Below, in pieces: positions 23,668 to 34,075 of a stretch of 64,000 nt of DNA. The notes under the pieces were generated by a model. It had not been told where the DNA came from and ran no database searches. It worked only from the letters and a program-made list of their open reading frames with translations. Positions within the stretch are counted from its first letter, which is position 1; each line of letters opens with the position of its first letter. The translations under genes were made by a program, and so were the position numbers. This stretch comes from Camarhynchus parvulus (lineage: Eukaryota; Chordata; Aves; Passeriformes; Thraupidae): positions 248,001-312,000 of the forward strand of contig NC_044574.1 of the NCBI RefSeq assembly GCF_901933205.1, written 5' to 3'.

Positions 23668-24172
23668 CTGGTGACACTGCTGCTGTCCCAAAGGCCACAC
23701 TGGCCCCTTGTTTAACTCCTGGGTGCACCCAGGACCTGCAGATCCCACACAGCCAGGCACTGGTTGCTCCTCATGCTTGTGACTCACAACTCCCCTGAAA
23801 AAATTCTTCAAGCCTCAAGGATAACTCAGACTGAGACCCTGCGACTTCTTTTTCCATTATAAATGAGAAAGAAAAACAGCCTAAACATTTCACTCCTAAT
23901 ACTCAAAACTTTTTCCTCCAGTGCTTCACGGTGCTGCTGTCTGCCCTCCCCTCCGTGTCTCACAGGAGTGTGACTAATCCTCTTCTTCCCCTGGCACCGG
24001 TACCTGCAGGTATTTATGGAGTGTGACCATGTTCTCTCCTGCGCCTTTCCTCCCTCTGCAGCTCTGGATAAGCCAGGCACCCACCCCAGGCACCTCTCCT
24101 GTGCCTTGCCTTGCCCTATGAGGCTGTGCTCGCTGCAGGGCAGGGCAGGAGAGACTTTTCCTGCTGCAGAGG
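23668..24172. other. unique non-coding sequence
   Basis: Single-copy DNA with no recognised exon. Confidence 0.45.
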
Positions 24173-24868
24173 GCATGGCGGGGCTCACAGAGGGCTCACA
24201 GGGCATGGCAGGGCTCACAGGGCTCACAGAGGGCTCACAGGGCATGGCAGGGCTCACAGAGGGCTCACAGGGCATGGCAGGGCTCACAGGGCTCACAGAG
24301 GGCTCACAGGGCTCACAGAGGGCTCACAGGGCTCAGGCACACAAGGGCTCACAGGGCATGGCAGGGCTCACAGAGGGCTCACAGGGCTCACAGAGGGTTC
24401 ACAGGGCATGGCAGGGCTCACAGGGCTCAGAGGGCTCACAGGGCATGGCAGGGCTCACAGAGGGCTCACAGGGCTCACAGAGGGCTCACAGGGCATGGCA
24501 GGGCTCACAGGGCATGGCAGGGCTCACAGAGGGTTCACAGGGCATGGCAGGGCTCACAGAGGGCTCACAGAAGGTTCAGAGGGCTCACAGGGCTCACAGA
24601 GGGTTCACAGGGCTCACAGAGGGTTCACAGGGCTCACAGAAGGTTCAGAGGGCTCACAGAAGGTTCAGAGGGCTCACAGGGCTCACAGAAGGTTCAGAGG
24701 GCTCACAGAAGGTTCAGAGGGTTCACAGGGCTCACAGAGGGTTCACAGGGCTCACAGAAGGTTCAGAGGGCTCACAGAAGGTTCAGAGGGTTCACAGGGC
24801 TCACAGAGGGTTCACAGGGCTCACAGAAGGTTCAGAGGGCTCACAGAAAGTTCAGAGGGCTCACAGAG
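24173..24868. repeat. short-unit minisatellite (GGCTCACAG / GGTTCAGAG / GGGCATGGCA)
   Basis: Units of 9-12 bp: GGGCTCACAG, AGGGTTCACAG, AAGGTTCAGAG, and GGGCATGGCA in the first half only. The right half (24590-24860) is dominated by alternating GGTTCA and GGCTCA hexamers separated by three bases. Boundaries are sharp against the unique flanks. Confidence 0.94.
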
Positions 24869-25005
24869 GCTCTGCAGGGAGCTCCTGGTGTCCTGGCACC
24901 CAGCCTGGCCCGGGGCTGGCTCCATGTACTCTGGGTGTGCTCCCACCTTCCAGACCTGCCTGCTCCCCTAAATCGGCCAGAACATCATCTGCTCTGTATC
25001 AGCTG
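24869..25005. other. short unique segment between two arrays
   Basis: No recognised feature. Confidence 0.4.
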
Positions 25006-25735
25006 TGTCACAGCCAGTGCCACCACCTGCTCCTGTCACAGCCAGTGCCACCACCTGCCATCCCATGTCACAGCCAGTGCCCTGCCAGTGCCACCACCTG
25101 CTCTGTGTCACAGCCAGTGCCACCACCTGCCATCCCATGTCACAGCCAGTGCCATTGCCTGCTCTGTGTCACAGCCAGTGCCACCACCTGCTCTGTGTCA
25201 CAGCCAGTGCCACCACCTGCCATCCCATGTCACAGCCAGTGCCCTGCCAGTGCCACCACCTGCTCTGTGTCACAGCCAGTGCCATCCCCTGCTCCTGTCA
25301 CAGCCAGTGCCACCACCTGCTCCTGTCACAGCCAGTGCCACCACCTGCCATCCCATGTCACAGCCAGTGCCATTGCCTGCTCTGTGTCACAGCCAGTGCC
25401 ATCCCCTGCTCTGTGTCACAGCCAGTGCCACCACCTGCCATCCCATGTCACAGCCAGTGCCCTGCCAGTGCCACCACCTGCTCTGCGTCCCAGCCAGTGC
25501 CACCACCTGCTCCTGTCACAGCCAGTGCCACCACCTGCCATCCCATGTCACAGCCAGTGCCATTCCCTGCTCTGTGTCACAGCCAGTGCCCTGCCAGTGC
25601 CACCACCTGCTCTGTGTCACAGCCAGTGCCACCACCTGCCATCCCATGTCACAGCCAGTGCCCTGCCAGTGCCACCACCTGCTCCTGCCACAGCCAGTGC
25701 CATCCCCTGCTCTGTGTCACAGCCAGTGCCCTGCC
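25006..25735. repeat. 26-41-bp minisatellite
   Basis: Unit CAGCCAGTGCCACCACCTGC followed by TCTGTGTCA (29 bp), with forms ending TCCTGTCA or CATCCCATGTCA and an inserted CCCTGCCAGTG. About 25 units. C-rich on the plus strand. Confidence 0.95.
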
Positions 25736-27456
25736 CTGGGGCTGGGGCAGCAGAAAGGAGGTGGCAGATGGATGTGCCCAGATGGATGTGCCCAGATGGA
25801 TGTGGGGGCTAAGGAGATGAAGCAGAAACGTTTGTGCAGCAGGATCCTGAGCAGCAGGCAGGCCTGGCAGGCAGGGGAAGGGTGGTCTCAGTGCTCTGTG
25901 CCCCTCACTGAGCCCAGCAAAGCCAAGGTGCAGGTGCCAGTGACCAGAGCTGGTGAACTGTGCCCTCCTGCCAACAGAGCAGCCCTCTCACACCAGCTGG
26001 GAATGGTCCCTGCCTTGTGAGCAGGGCCAGGACAGGACTGGCTGGCCATGGCAAATGCCTCTTCAGGGACTTGAACAGTGGGACAAGCAATTCCCATGGC
26101 CCCCAATGCTCCTGGGCTCTGGGAGGCCTCTGTGGGCACCAGAGGAGGCACCAACTCCACGTAGCTCCAACCACCACCAGGGCTAGGGCACTAATGTGAA
26201 ACACAAGTTTCTCACTGGATTTCTTTCTTTCTCTTTTAACCATGGAAAAAGATGTTCCCTGAGGAAATCTGGGCTTTGCAAGTAGAAAAACAAAACACTA
26301 AATAGTGTTTTAATCTCATTTTCTTTATCTTTCATTTCTTTAGTTGTATAGATTGAAATGATGGGTCCTTGACTTCTCCTCCAGCATCAGCTGCTCCTTG
26401 GGGAACCATGAGAGCTCACCATGAGAACTTGGTGGCTTTGGCTGGGTTCAGCTCATCAAGGGAAGAGCCAAAAGTGTCACTGGGATTGGCTCTGAAGCCC
26501 TTGGAGGTGACACCAACCTGCAGAGAGGAGCAGTGTCCCTCCAGGCCTGGCAGCTTCTCCTCTCAGCTGAAAGGAGAAGTTCAGAAGAGCAGGTGAAAAC
26601 CAGGGCGGATGAAACCCATTTCCTGCAGCCTCTGGGACCTGTCTGGTGTGTGGGCAGGGGACAAGTGAGAGGCAGATTCCATTTCTCTTCCTGCCCAAGG
26701 TCCCTCTGGGAAGGCCATTTTCTGTTTTCTCAATAAAAGCAGATAAAACAGAAGAACATCTGCTGCTTCATTTTACTCCTCATTTTTCTTCCCCTGGAAT
26801 TATACTTAATAAGCATTTCATTTTCCACTTGCTATCTTTTATTTCAAATTTTACTGTTCCTGATCTGTCGTTGTTGTTCGAAAGTCAAACTGTACCAAAA
26901 GCCCAATATTTTTCTGGGAAATGAGCTGCTGCTTTCCAGCCTGCCCTTCTGCCAGAGGCTGTTCCATTCCCCTCCATGGCTGCTCCCCAGCCTGAGCAGA
27001 GCACCCCAGTCCCAGGGCAGGGCAGGATCCCTCTGCCCGTGCATCCCTGTGATGGGGAAGGTTGCAGAGCTCTTCCCTTCGCCTTGGTCCTGCCTGAGGG
27101 AGAGCTCAGTGGGCTCTGTGCTCAGGCACGGGCTGCTGCAAGTCACCTTGTGCCTGACCCCAGCTTGGAGTTTGCTGCTGGCCACAAACACAGATATCCC
27201 GGGTCAAACACTGCTGGTTCTGCCTCACAAGAATTCTCCTGCTTTAAAAATATCCTGATCTTACACCTGGACACAGTGAATTTGCATCATTATCCAAAAC
27301 CTGAGAGACCCAGAGACAGATGCTGCAATTCCTCATCCCATGGGACAGGCTCATCCTGCAGATTAAACACTTCTGGGGGAGTTCACTGCATTCCTTCTTG
27401 CTACTTGGGTTTTTTATAATTCCTGTTTGTTAGTTTGTTTTTTTGCTCCAGCCCTT
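25736..27456. other. unique non-coding sequence
   Basis: Three copies of a 15-bp unit (GATGGATGTGCCCA) lie at about 25767-25806. The rest, including the AT-rich part at 26700-26900, has no recognised exon or repeat. Confidence 0.45.
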
Positions 27457-27504
27457 CCATTATGATCAACACTTACTGGTAATGCAGTGGCATCTAATGA
27501 CCTC
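27457..27504. repeat. 48-bp dispersed duplicate, copy 1
   Basis: From CCATTATGATCAACACTTAC to GGCATCTAATGACCTC this block is identical over 48 bp to 29307-29354. The flanks outside the block differ. It matches none of the CR1 or LTR families in the window. Confidence 0.93.
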
Positions 27505-27711
27505 AATTAGAGCTCTGGAGCCCAGGTAGTTAATTACTCACAGGCTTCCCAGCACACACCAGGGGCTGCCCTGGCTGGTCTGTGGGGAGGAGGAATGAAG
27601 CAGGACCAGAGAGGGAGGTAAATTGTCTGCACCAGTCCCAGGAAGGTGGAAACTGTGCCTCTGCTTCTCCTGGGACGTGTGTCCAGCCCACTCTGACAGA
27701 GGCCCCGAGCT
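27505..27711. other. short unique segment
   Basis: Begins with CAATTAGAGCTC and GTTAATTACT. No recognised gene. Confidence 0.4.
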
Positions 27712-28050
27712 GCCTCCTCACCTGCAGAGGCCCATCCCCTTGGGCAGAGGCAAACTCCAGCACTGGGGCTCCCTGGATCCAGAGGGCTCTCAGAGCTCCC
27801 CATCCTGCATGTGCTGCTCCTCCCAGCCTCCTCACCTGCAGAGTCACATCCCCCTTGGGCAAACTCCAGCCCTTGGCATCCAGGGAGAGCCCTCTGGATC
27901 CAGAGGGCTCTCAGAGCTCCCCATCCTGCACTCTCCTCCTCCCTGCCTCCTCACCTGCAGAGTCACATCCCCCTTAGCAGAAGGAAACTCCAGCCCCTGG
28001 GGCTCCCTGGATCCAGGAGGGCTCTCAGACCTCCCCACCCTGCACGTTCC
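27712..28050. repeat. about 117-bp tandem repeat, three copies
   Basis: Copies start CTCCTCACCTGCAGAG at about 27714, 27829 and 27948. Each contains GGATCCA(G)GAGGGCTCTCAG and a 'ctccccatcctgca' block. The middle copy has an extra partial duplication of the 'ctctggatccagagg' part. Confidence 0.92.
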
Positions 28051-29084
28051 CCTCCCAGCTCCTGAATTCCTGTGAATTCCTGTCACCATGGGAAGCTCCC
28101 TCAGCACCTCCTGTCTGACACCTCAGGAGCCTCTTCTCTTCCACATCCCACCTCCGGAGCAGAATCTGCTCAGAGCCTTCTCCACCATTCCCAAATCCTC
28201 TGGCCCTGACAGAGAACTCCTGTAGTGCAAGTTCAGCAAAGTTCCCAAAACAGCAGGAGAGCCCCTAAAGCTGGGTGCTACAGGAGGTTCCTCATCTCGG
28301 GACATTTCCTTTCAACATCACAAAAAGGAGACAAGATTTCTGACTGCAGAGGGAAAATCAGCATATTCCCAGGGAATGGGAAGCACTTTTGGGAAGTTCC
28401 CCAGGGCAGCATTTGGGTTTAGGGTTTGCTGATTCTCCATCAGCCCTCTAAGGGCAAACTGGCTCTTCTCCCTTCAGGTAATTTGAAATCAAAGCTTTTA
28501 TTAACAGGACCATGGAACCTTTTATGTTAGGAAATACCTCTGGGATCACAGAGTGCAACATTTCAGCTTCTCCTGCAGCGGTTCCCTGCCAGGCAGCAGA
28601 CAGAAGGTGTGAGCCCACGGTCTTGCCTAAATTTGGGGTGCTCAGGGTGAGGTGTCAGAGCCCAGCATGGTCTGTTCTGAAGGCATCGCATTCCTCAGCA
28701 CAGCCCCAGCTCCTCCTCATCCCAGCTCCCTGTGCACACACCTCTGCCACCTCTGTTACCTCGGGGGTTTTTCCAGGCTCTGAGCACCACGACCCCCGAG
28801 CACTTTGCCCACACTGAAGGAAAGCTCTGTGCTCCCCCCGGGGTTTTTGTGTCCCCTGTGACAGCGGCCCAAGGTGAGCACTTTGTCTCTCAAGCAGCCT
28901 ACTGGGTTATTTTCTCTTACCAAGGGGAAGAAACAAGACAAATGTCTTGGAAGGAGGGAAAAATGTACCGTGAAATTGCTGTAACTTGTGTCAAATCAAC
29001 TAACCTTGCAAGGAGGAGCGAACTCCTCAGCAGCAGAGACTCTTCAGCACACCCAGCCTCATCCAGGGCTCACACAAACAGGTC
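28051..29084. other. unique non-coding sequence
   Basis: Single-copy DNA with no recognised exon or element. Confidence 0.45.
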
Positions 29085-29275
29085 AATGCCTTGGGCTCTT
29101 CCCAGCCCCGAGGATTCAGCATGCAGGGCTGCTCTCCTGCCCACTCACTCACACCAACACCATGCCCACAATGTCCCCACCTTTGGCTCTTCCCAAGCCC
29201 CGAGGATTCAGCATGCAGGGCTGCTCTCCTGCCCACTCGCACACACCAACACCACGTCCTCACCTGCAGCCCTCC
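29085..29275. repeat. about 92-bp direct duplication
   Basis: GGCTCTTCCCAGCCCCGAGG at about 29093 and GGCTCTTCCCAAGCCCCGAG at about 29184, each followed by ATTCAGCATGCAGGGCTGCT and a CACACCAACACCA stretch. Two copies. Confidence 0.93.
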
Positions 29276-29306
29276 TCACAGGAGGTTCCAGGGGCTTCTG
29301 TCCCCC

Positions 29307-29354
29307 CCATTATGATCAACACTTACTGGTAATGCAGTGGCATCTAATGACCTC
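29307..29354. repeat. 48-bp dispersed duplicate, copy 2
   Basis: Identical to 27457-27504 in the same orientation, 1850 bp downstream. Preceded here by a C-run and followed by CCCCAGGCCGG. Confidence 0.93.
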
Positions 29355-29504
29355 CCCCAGGCCGGTGAGAGCTCTCTAAGGTGCCCTGTGCTGCTCACAG
29401 CAGCATCCAAGGGAAGCTGCAGAGCACTGCAGAGCCAGCTGCTGCCTCCCTGCAGGCTGCAGGGGCTGGGGCAGCACAGCTGAGCCCCCTGGGCAGCTGG
29501 CACG

Positions 29505-30045
29505 GGCAGGGAAGGGACAGCACAGGGGACAGGGAAGGGACAGCACAGGGAACAGGGAGGGACAGCACAGGGGACAGAAGGGACAGCACAGGGAACAGGG
29601 AAGGGACAGCACAGGGGACAGGGAGGGACGGCACAGGGAACAGGGAAGGGACAGCACAGGGGACAGAAGGGACAGCACAGGGGACAGAAGGGACAGCACA
29701 GGGAACAGGGAAGGGACAGCACAGGGGACAGGGAGGGACGGCACAGGGAGGGACAGCACAGGGGATGGAAGGGACAGCACAGGGAACAGGAAGGGACAGC
29801 ACAGGGAACAGGGAGGGACGGCACAGGGAGGGACAGCACAGGGTATGGAAGGGACAGCACAGGGAACAGGGAGGGACAGCACAGGGAACAGGGAGGGACG
29901 GCACAGGGAGGGACAGCACAGGGGATGGAAGGGACAGCACAGGGGACAGGGAAGGGACAGCACAGGGGATGGAAGGGACAGCACAGGGGACAGAAGGGAC
30001 AGCGCAGGGAACAGGGAAGGGATGGCACAGGGAACAGGTACTCTG
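29505..30045. repeat. G-rich minisatellite (GGGACAGCACAGGGAACA)
   Basis: About 25 units of GGGACAGCACAGGG[G/A]ACAGGGA with length classes of about 16-24 bp. Four or more GGG runs occur within almost any 40-bp stretch on the plus strand, so G-quadruplex formation is plausible. Confidence 0.95.
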
Positions 30046-30204
30046 ATCCAAAAGCTGTTTACCCAGAGCCACACACAGGTGAGCTGTGAGCCTCCTCCTG
30101 GGTTTCCTCACTGGAGCAGCTCTGAGGAAGGGGGGGTGGGTTGGCTGCAGGACAAACCATTGCATCTACAGCCAGCCCTTTGGAGCTGGAGTGCAGTGAT
30201 GGGC
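30046..30204. other. short unique segment
   Basis: No recognised feature. Confidence 0.4.
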
Positions 30205-30375
30205 ATGCAGAGCACTCAGCCATGGAACCTGGGATGGTCTGGTCTGGAAGGGACCTCAAAGCTCATCCTGATGGGGAATGCAGAGCACTCAGCGCTGGGA
30301 TGGTCTGGTCTGGAAGGGACCTCAAAGCTCATCCTGTTCCACCCCTGCCACGGGCAGGGACACCTTCCCCTGGAC
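30205..30375 (-). mobile_element. CR1 LINE 3' fragment with an internal tandem duplication
   Basis: Antisense CR1 tail (gggatggtctggtctggaag, ggacctcaaagctcatcctg) occurs twice. The phrase ATGCAGAGCACTCAGC starts both copies (30205 and 30278). The second continues into 'ttccacccctgccacgggca'. The duplication therefore spans the junction of CR1 and its target. Confidence 0.87.
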
Positions 30376-30417
30376 TGAGCAAAGGGACAGAAGGACATTC
30401 AAGTTGTCATCACGGTG

Positions 30418-30597
30418 CAGGTGATGCCTTTGGGGGATCCAATTAGAGCAGCAAGAGGGAAAAATAAAACACAGTGTTCAATAAAGGCTGCAACAGTTAA
30501 ATAAGGTGGAGGTGACACTTAGGGGGGTCCAGTTTGGGCAGCAGGAGGGAAAGAAAGAGCAAAGCGTTCCATAAAGACTGCAACAGTAAAAGAAGAT
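30418..30597. repeat. about 91-bp diverged tandem duplication
   Basis: The order GGTGATGCCTTTGGGGGATC … GCAGCAAGAGGGAAA … TTCAATAAAGGCTGCAACAG is repeated as GGTGACACTTAGGGGGGTCC … GCAGGAGGGAAAGAA … TTCCATAAAGACTGCAACAG. The copies have many substitutions, so this is an older event than the other arrays. Confidence 0.85.
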
Positions 30598-31607
30598 GAA
30601 TTGAGAAATTCAAACCCCTTTATGATGGATTTGACTGTTTATGTAAAATTCTCACGGACAGGACTGCATGAACTGTGCAGAGTGGTGGCCCAGACACGGT
30701 GTTTGCTCAAAACAAGAATTCACAGCCACGTTCCAAGGGAAGGTTCCCTCCCCATGGCTGCCCTGTATTTCCTTTGCTCTGATTAATCGAGGAGGATGGG
30801 ATTTCCCAGGAGGCAGCAGCCAGCCTCATTTGATGCACAGCTGAAAGCAAAGCCTGATTATTTTGCAGAGATGGAGTTCACTCCAGCACCTCTTTAGGCA
30901 CCCTGGAGCTCTCTCAGGACCTGTCCTGGGCACTGGCTGGGTCCAGCTCAGCTCTGAGGCTCCAGAGCCCTCAGACCACGCAGGGGCTCCCCGAGCTGCT
31001 CCTGGCTGTCTGTCTGAGGCTGGACTCCCCCCTGGGCACTTGCACCCCTCCTGCAGCCACGGCAGCCCAGGGCCCTGGAGGCACAGGAGGGCTGATCCCT
31101 GCGCAGGGGGGACAGCAGCACTGCAGGTGGGGTCTCACCCAAATTACCTGCCTGCCTTCTTTTTCATTGTATGAGTAACAGGGGGCGAGGAGGGAAAACC
31201 CAGCGGCCTCTCAAGGCTTAACTCAGAGCCCGTTAGCATCTGGAGCTGTTTAAGCTCCCATCCCAAAGTGCACTGCCACCCCCTTGGGGCAACAAAGAGA
31301 TGGCTGAGCTCGGAGGTGTTTGAAAGATGAGCAATTTGATCCTCCTTTTGGAAGAAGCACCAAAAACTCTGTGGCATTCCTTTCCCCTCCAAAGCCAGCT
31401 GGCTGCACTTTGTGTCAGAGCAGCCCTTGGAGCCATATGTCACCAGCAGAGGGGGAGTGCTGCAGTAACTCTGCCTCGGTGGGGACAGGTACCACAGACA
31501 GGCTTTGCCACTTGGATTCCATAAATCAGAGCCACAGCACAACTGCTCTCGCTGCATCTTTCATGCAAACTGCTTTCCAGATGGATTTGCATAGGAAGAG
31601 AAAAATA
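30598..31607. other. unique non-coding sequence
   Basis: No recognised exon. The part at 31560-31600 carries an ATTTGCAT octamer beside a CAGATGG E-box-like word, a possible regulatory site of low confidence. Confidence 0.4.
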
Positions 31608-31930
31608 GAGTCCCAGAATCATTTAAATTGGAAAAGCTCTCTACACTGGAAAAGACCACAGAGTCCAACCATTCCCCAGCACTGCCAGGGCCACCCTGCC
31701 CGTGTCCCCAAGTGCCACATCCACAGGGCTATGAAATCCCCCCAGGGATGGGGACACCAGCCCTGCCCTTTCCATGAGGAATTTCCCCAGTGCCCACCCT
31801 GAGCTCCCCTGGGCCGCTCCCTCTGCTCCTGTCCCTGTTCCCTGGAGCAGAGCCCGACCCCCCCGGCTGTGCCCTCCTGGCAGGAGCTGTGCAGAGCCAC
31901 AAGGGCCCCTGAGCTTGGAGGGAATACCTT
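31608..31930 (-). mobile_element. CR1-like LINE 3' fragment, second subfamily
   Basis: Reads on the plus strand: 'agagtcccagaatcattt', 'gagtccaaccattccccagc', 'actgccagggccaccctgcc', 'tgccacatccacagggct', 'gggatggggacaccagccct' and 'gtgccctcctggcaggagct'. This is a CR1-type end with a different terminal block from the other copies. The same subfamily recurs at 46140-46715 and 47436-47530. Confidence 0.85.
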
Positions 31931-32321
31931 GGAGGAAGGAGACGGATTCACATGAAGGGAGGTGAGACCTGAGAGTGACAGGACGTGGCCAGAGCAGTTC
32001 TGAGCTGGAGAATATTCATCTAACACAACAGGACACAGGGAAGAGCTTTTCCCATGAGGACTCTGGGGCAGGGGACAGTGGGGTTTGTTCTGTGTCTCTG
32101 GGGTCACCCATCCCTTCCAGCTCCTGCTGCAGGCAGCCAAACCCAGAGCCCAGCAGCTCCTGCCAGGGGGCAGAGCACAGGGCATGGGCAGGCTCTGGGG
32201 ACAGCACACATGTGGGGTGAGCAAGGATCTGTGTCCCCCCAGGGCGGGGACAGATGTGCCAGATGTTGCTGGGGGACTGAAGGGCCCCAAGGAGATCTGC
32301 AGCTGGGGCACCAGCTCACCA
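31931..32321. other. unique non-coding sequence
   Basis: No recognised feature. Confidence 0.45.
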
Positions 32322-32560
32322 CAGAGTCACAGAACAGTTTGGGTTGGAAGGGACCTTTGAAAGGTCATTCAATCAAAAACCCCAGTCACAGACTGGTTGG
32401 AGTTGGAAGGAACTTTTCAAGAGCAGAGACATCTTCCAGCAGAGCAGGTTGCTCACAGCCCCATCCAGCCTCAGCCTGGATGCTTCCAGAGGTGGGGCCT
32501 CCACCACTCTCTGGTGAGATGCAGAGATGCCTGGCAATATCCACGAGGAGCACAGCCTCT
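32322..32560 (-). mobile_element. two adjoining CR1 3' ends
   Basis: The first antisense tail is at 32322-32380 (agtcacagaacagtttgggt, tggaagggacctttgaaagg). A second starts at 32383 (gtcacagactggttggagtt) and runs on through 'cagcagagcaggttgctcac', 'agccccatccagcctcagcc' and 'ggtggggcctccaccactct'. This is either tandem insertion or a partial duplication of the 3' end. Confidence 0.83.
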
Positions 32561-32844
32561 CTCAGCGCCCACCAAGCTCACTGCAGCTCAGCCAGAGCCA
32601 GCTGTGGCATCACCTGGTACCAGCCCCAGGTCCTGGATGACTCACGGGTGATTTAAATGTGATGTGACCTTCCTGCAGACTCATTTTCCTTCCTTGTGGC
32701 ACTCCCAGCTCCTCCTTGCCCAGGAGGGATGGTGGCTTCCCCTCTGGAAACCCTCCTTGCCCAGTGTGAGGCAGCCCTGGGTCCTTGTCCTGCCCAGAGA
32801 CACAGGCTGGGCTCTCCTCCCTGTCCACCAGCAGGAGGAATCAC
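32561..32844. other. unique segment
   Basis: No recognised feature. Confidence 0.4.
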
Positions 32845-34075
32845 CATCCCTGGTGCCACCTCCCACCATCCCCTCAGGCTCCCCTCTCACCATCCCTGGT
32901 GCCACCTCCCACCATCCCTGGCTCCCCTCTCACCATCCCTGGTGCCACCTCCCACCATCTCCTCAGGCTCCCCTCCCACCATCCCTGGTTCCACCTCCCA
33001 CCATCTCCTCAGGCTCCCCTCTCACCATCCCTGGTGCCACCTCCCACCATCCCCTCAGGCTCCCCTCCCACCATCCCTGGTTCCATCTCCCACCATCCCA
33101 GGCTCCCCTCTCACCATCCCTGGTTCCATCTCCCACCATCCCCTCAGGCTCCCCTCTCACCATCCCTGGTTCCAGCTCCCACCATCCCCTCAGGCTCCCC
33201 TCTCACCATCCCTGGTTTCTCACCATCTCCTCCCACCATCCCTGGCTCCAGCTCTCACCATCTCTGGCTCCATCTCCCACCATCCCTGGCTCCCTCTCAC
33301 CATCCCTGGCTCCATCTCCCACCATCCCTGGCTCCCCTCTCACCATCCCTGGCTCCAGCTCTCACCCATCCCTGGTTCCATCTCCCACCATCCCCTCAGG
33401 CTCCCCTCTCACCATCCCTGGTTCCACCTCCCACCATCCCTCAGGCTCCCCTCTCACCATCCCTGGTGCCACCTCCCACCATCCCCTAGGTCTCTCACCA
33501 TCCTGGTTCCAGCTCCCACCATCTCCTCAGGCTCCCCTCTCACCATCCCTGGTTCTACCTCCCACCATCCCCTCAGGCTCCCCTCTCACCATCCCTGGTT
33601 CCACCTCCCACCATCTCCCCAGGCTCCCCTCCCCATCCCTGGTTCCACCTCTCACCATCTCCTCAGGCTCCCCTCTCACCATCCCTGGTTCTACCTCTCA
33701 CCATCTCCTCAGGCTCCCCTCTCACCATCCCTGGTTCCAGCTCCCACCATCTCCTCAGGCTCCCCTCCCACCATCCCTGGCTCCATCTCCCACCATCCCT
33801 GGCTCCCCTCTCACCATCTCTGGCTCCATCTCCCACCATCCCTGGCTCCCCTCTCACCATCTCTGGCTCCATCTCCCACCATCCCTGGCTCCAGCTCTCA
33901 CCATCTCTGGCTCCATCTCCCACCATCCCCTCAGGCTCCCCTCTCACCATCCCTGGCTCCATCTCCCACCATCCCTGGCTCCCCTCTCACCATCCCTGGC
34001 TCCAGCTCTCACCCATCCCTGGTTCCAGCTCCCACCATCTCCTCAGGCTCCCCTCTCACCATCCCTGGCTCCAGG
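32845..34075. repeat. 1.2-kb C-rich minisatellite (CACCATCCCTGGTTCCA / CACCATCCCCTCAGGCTCC)
   Basis: Alternating half-units of about 20-24 bp: CACCATCCCTGGNTCCANCT and CACCATCNCCTCAGGCTCCC. Combined period is 44-46 bp, with many single half-unit expansions (33225-33370 and 33775-33990). Confidence 0.95.
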
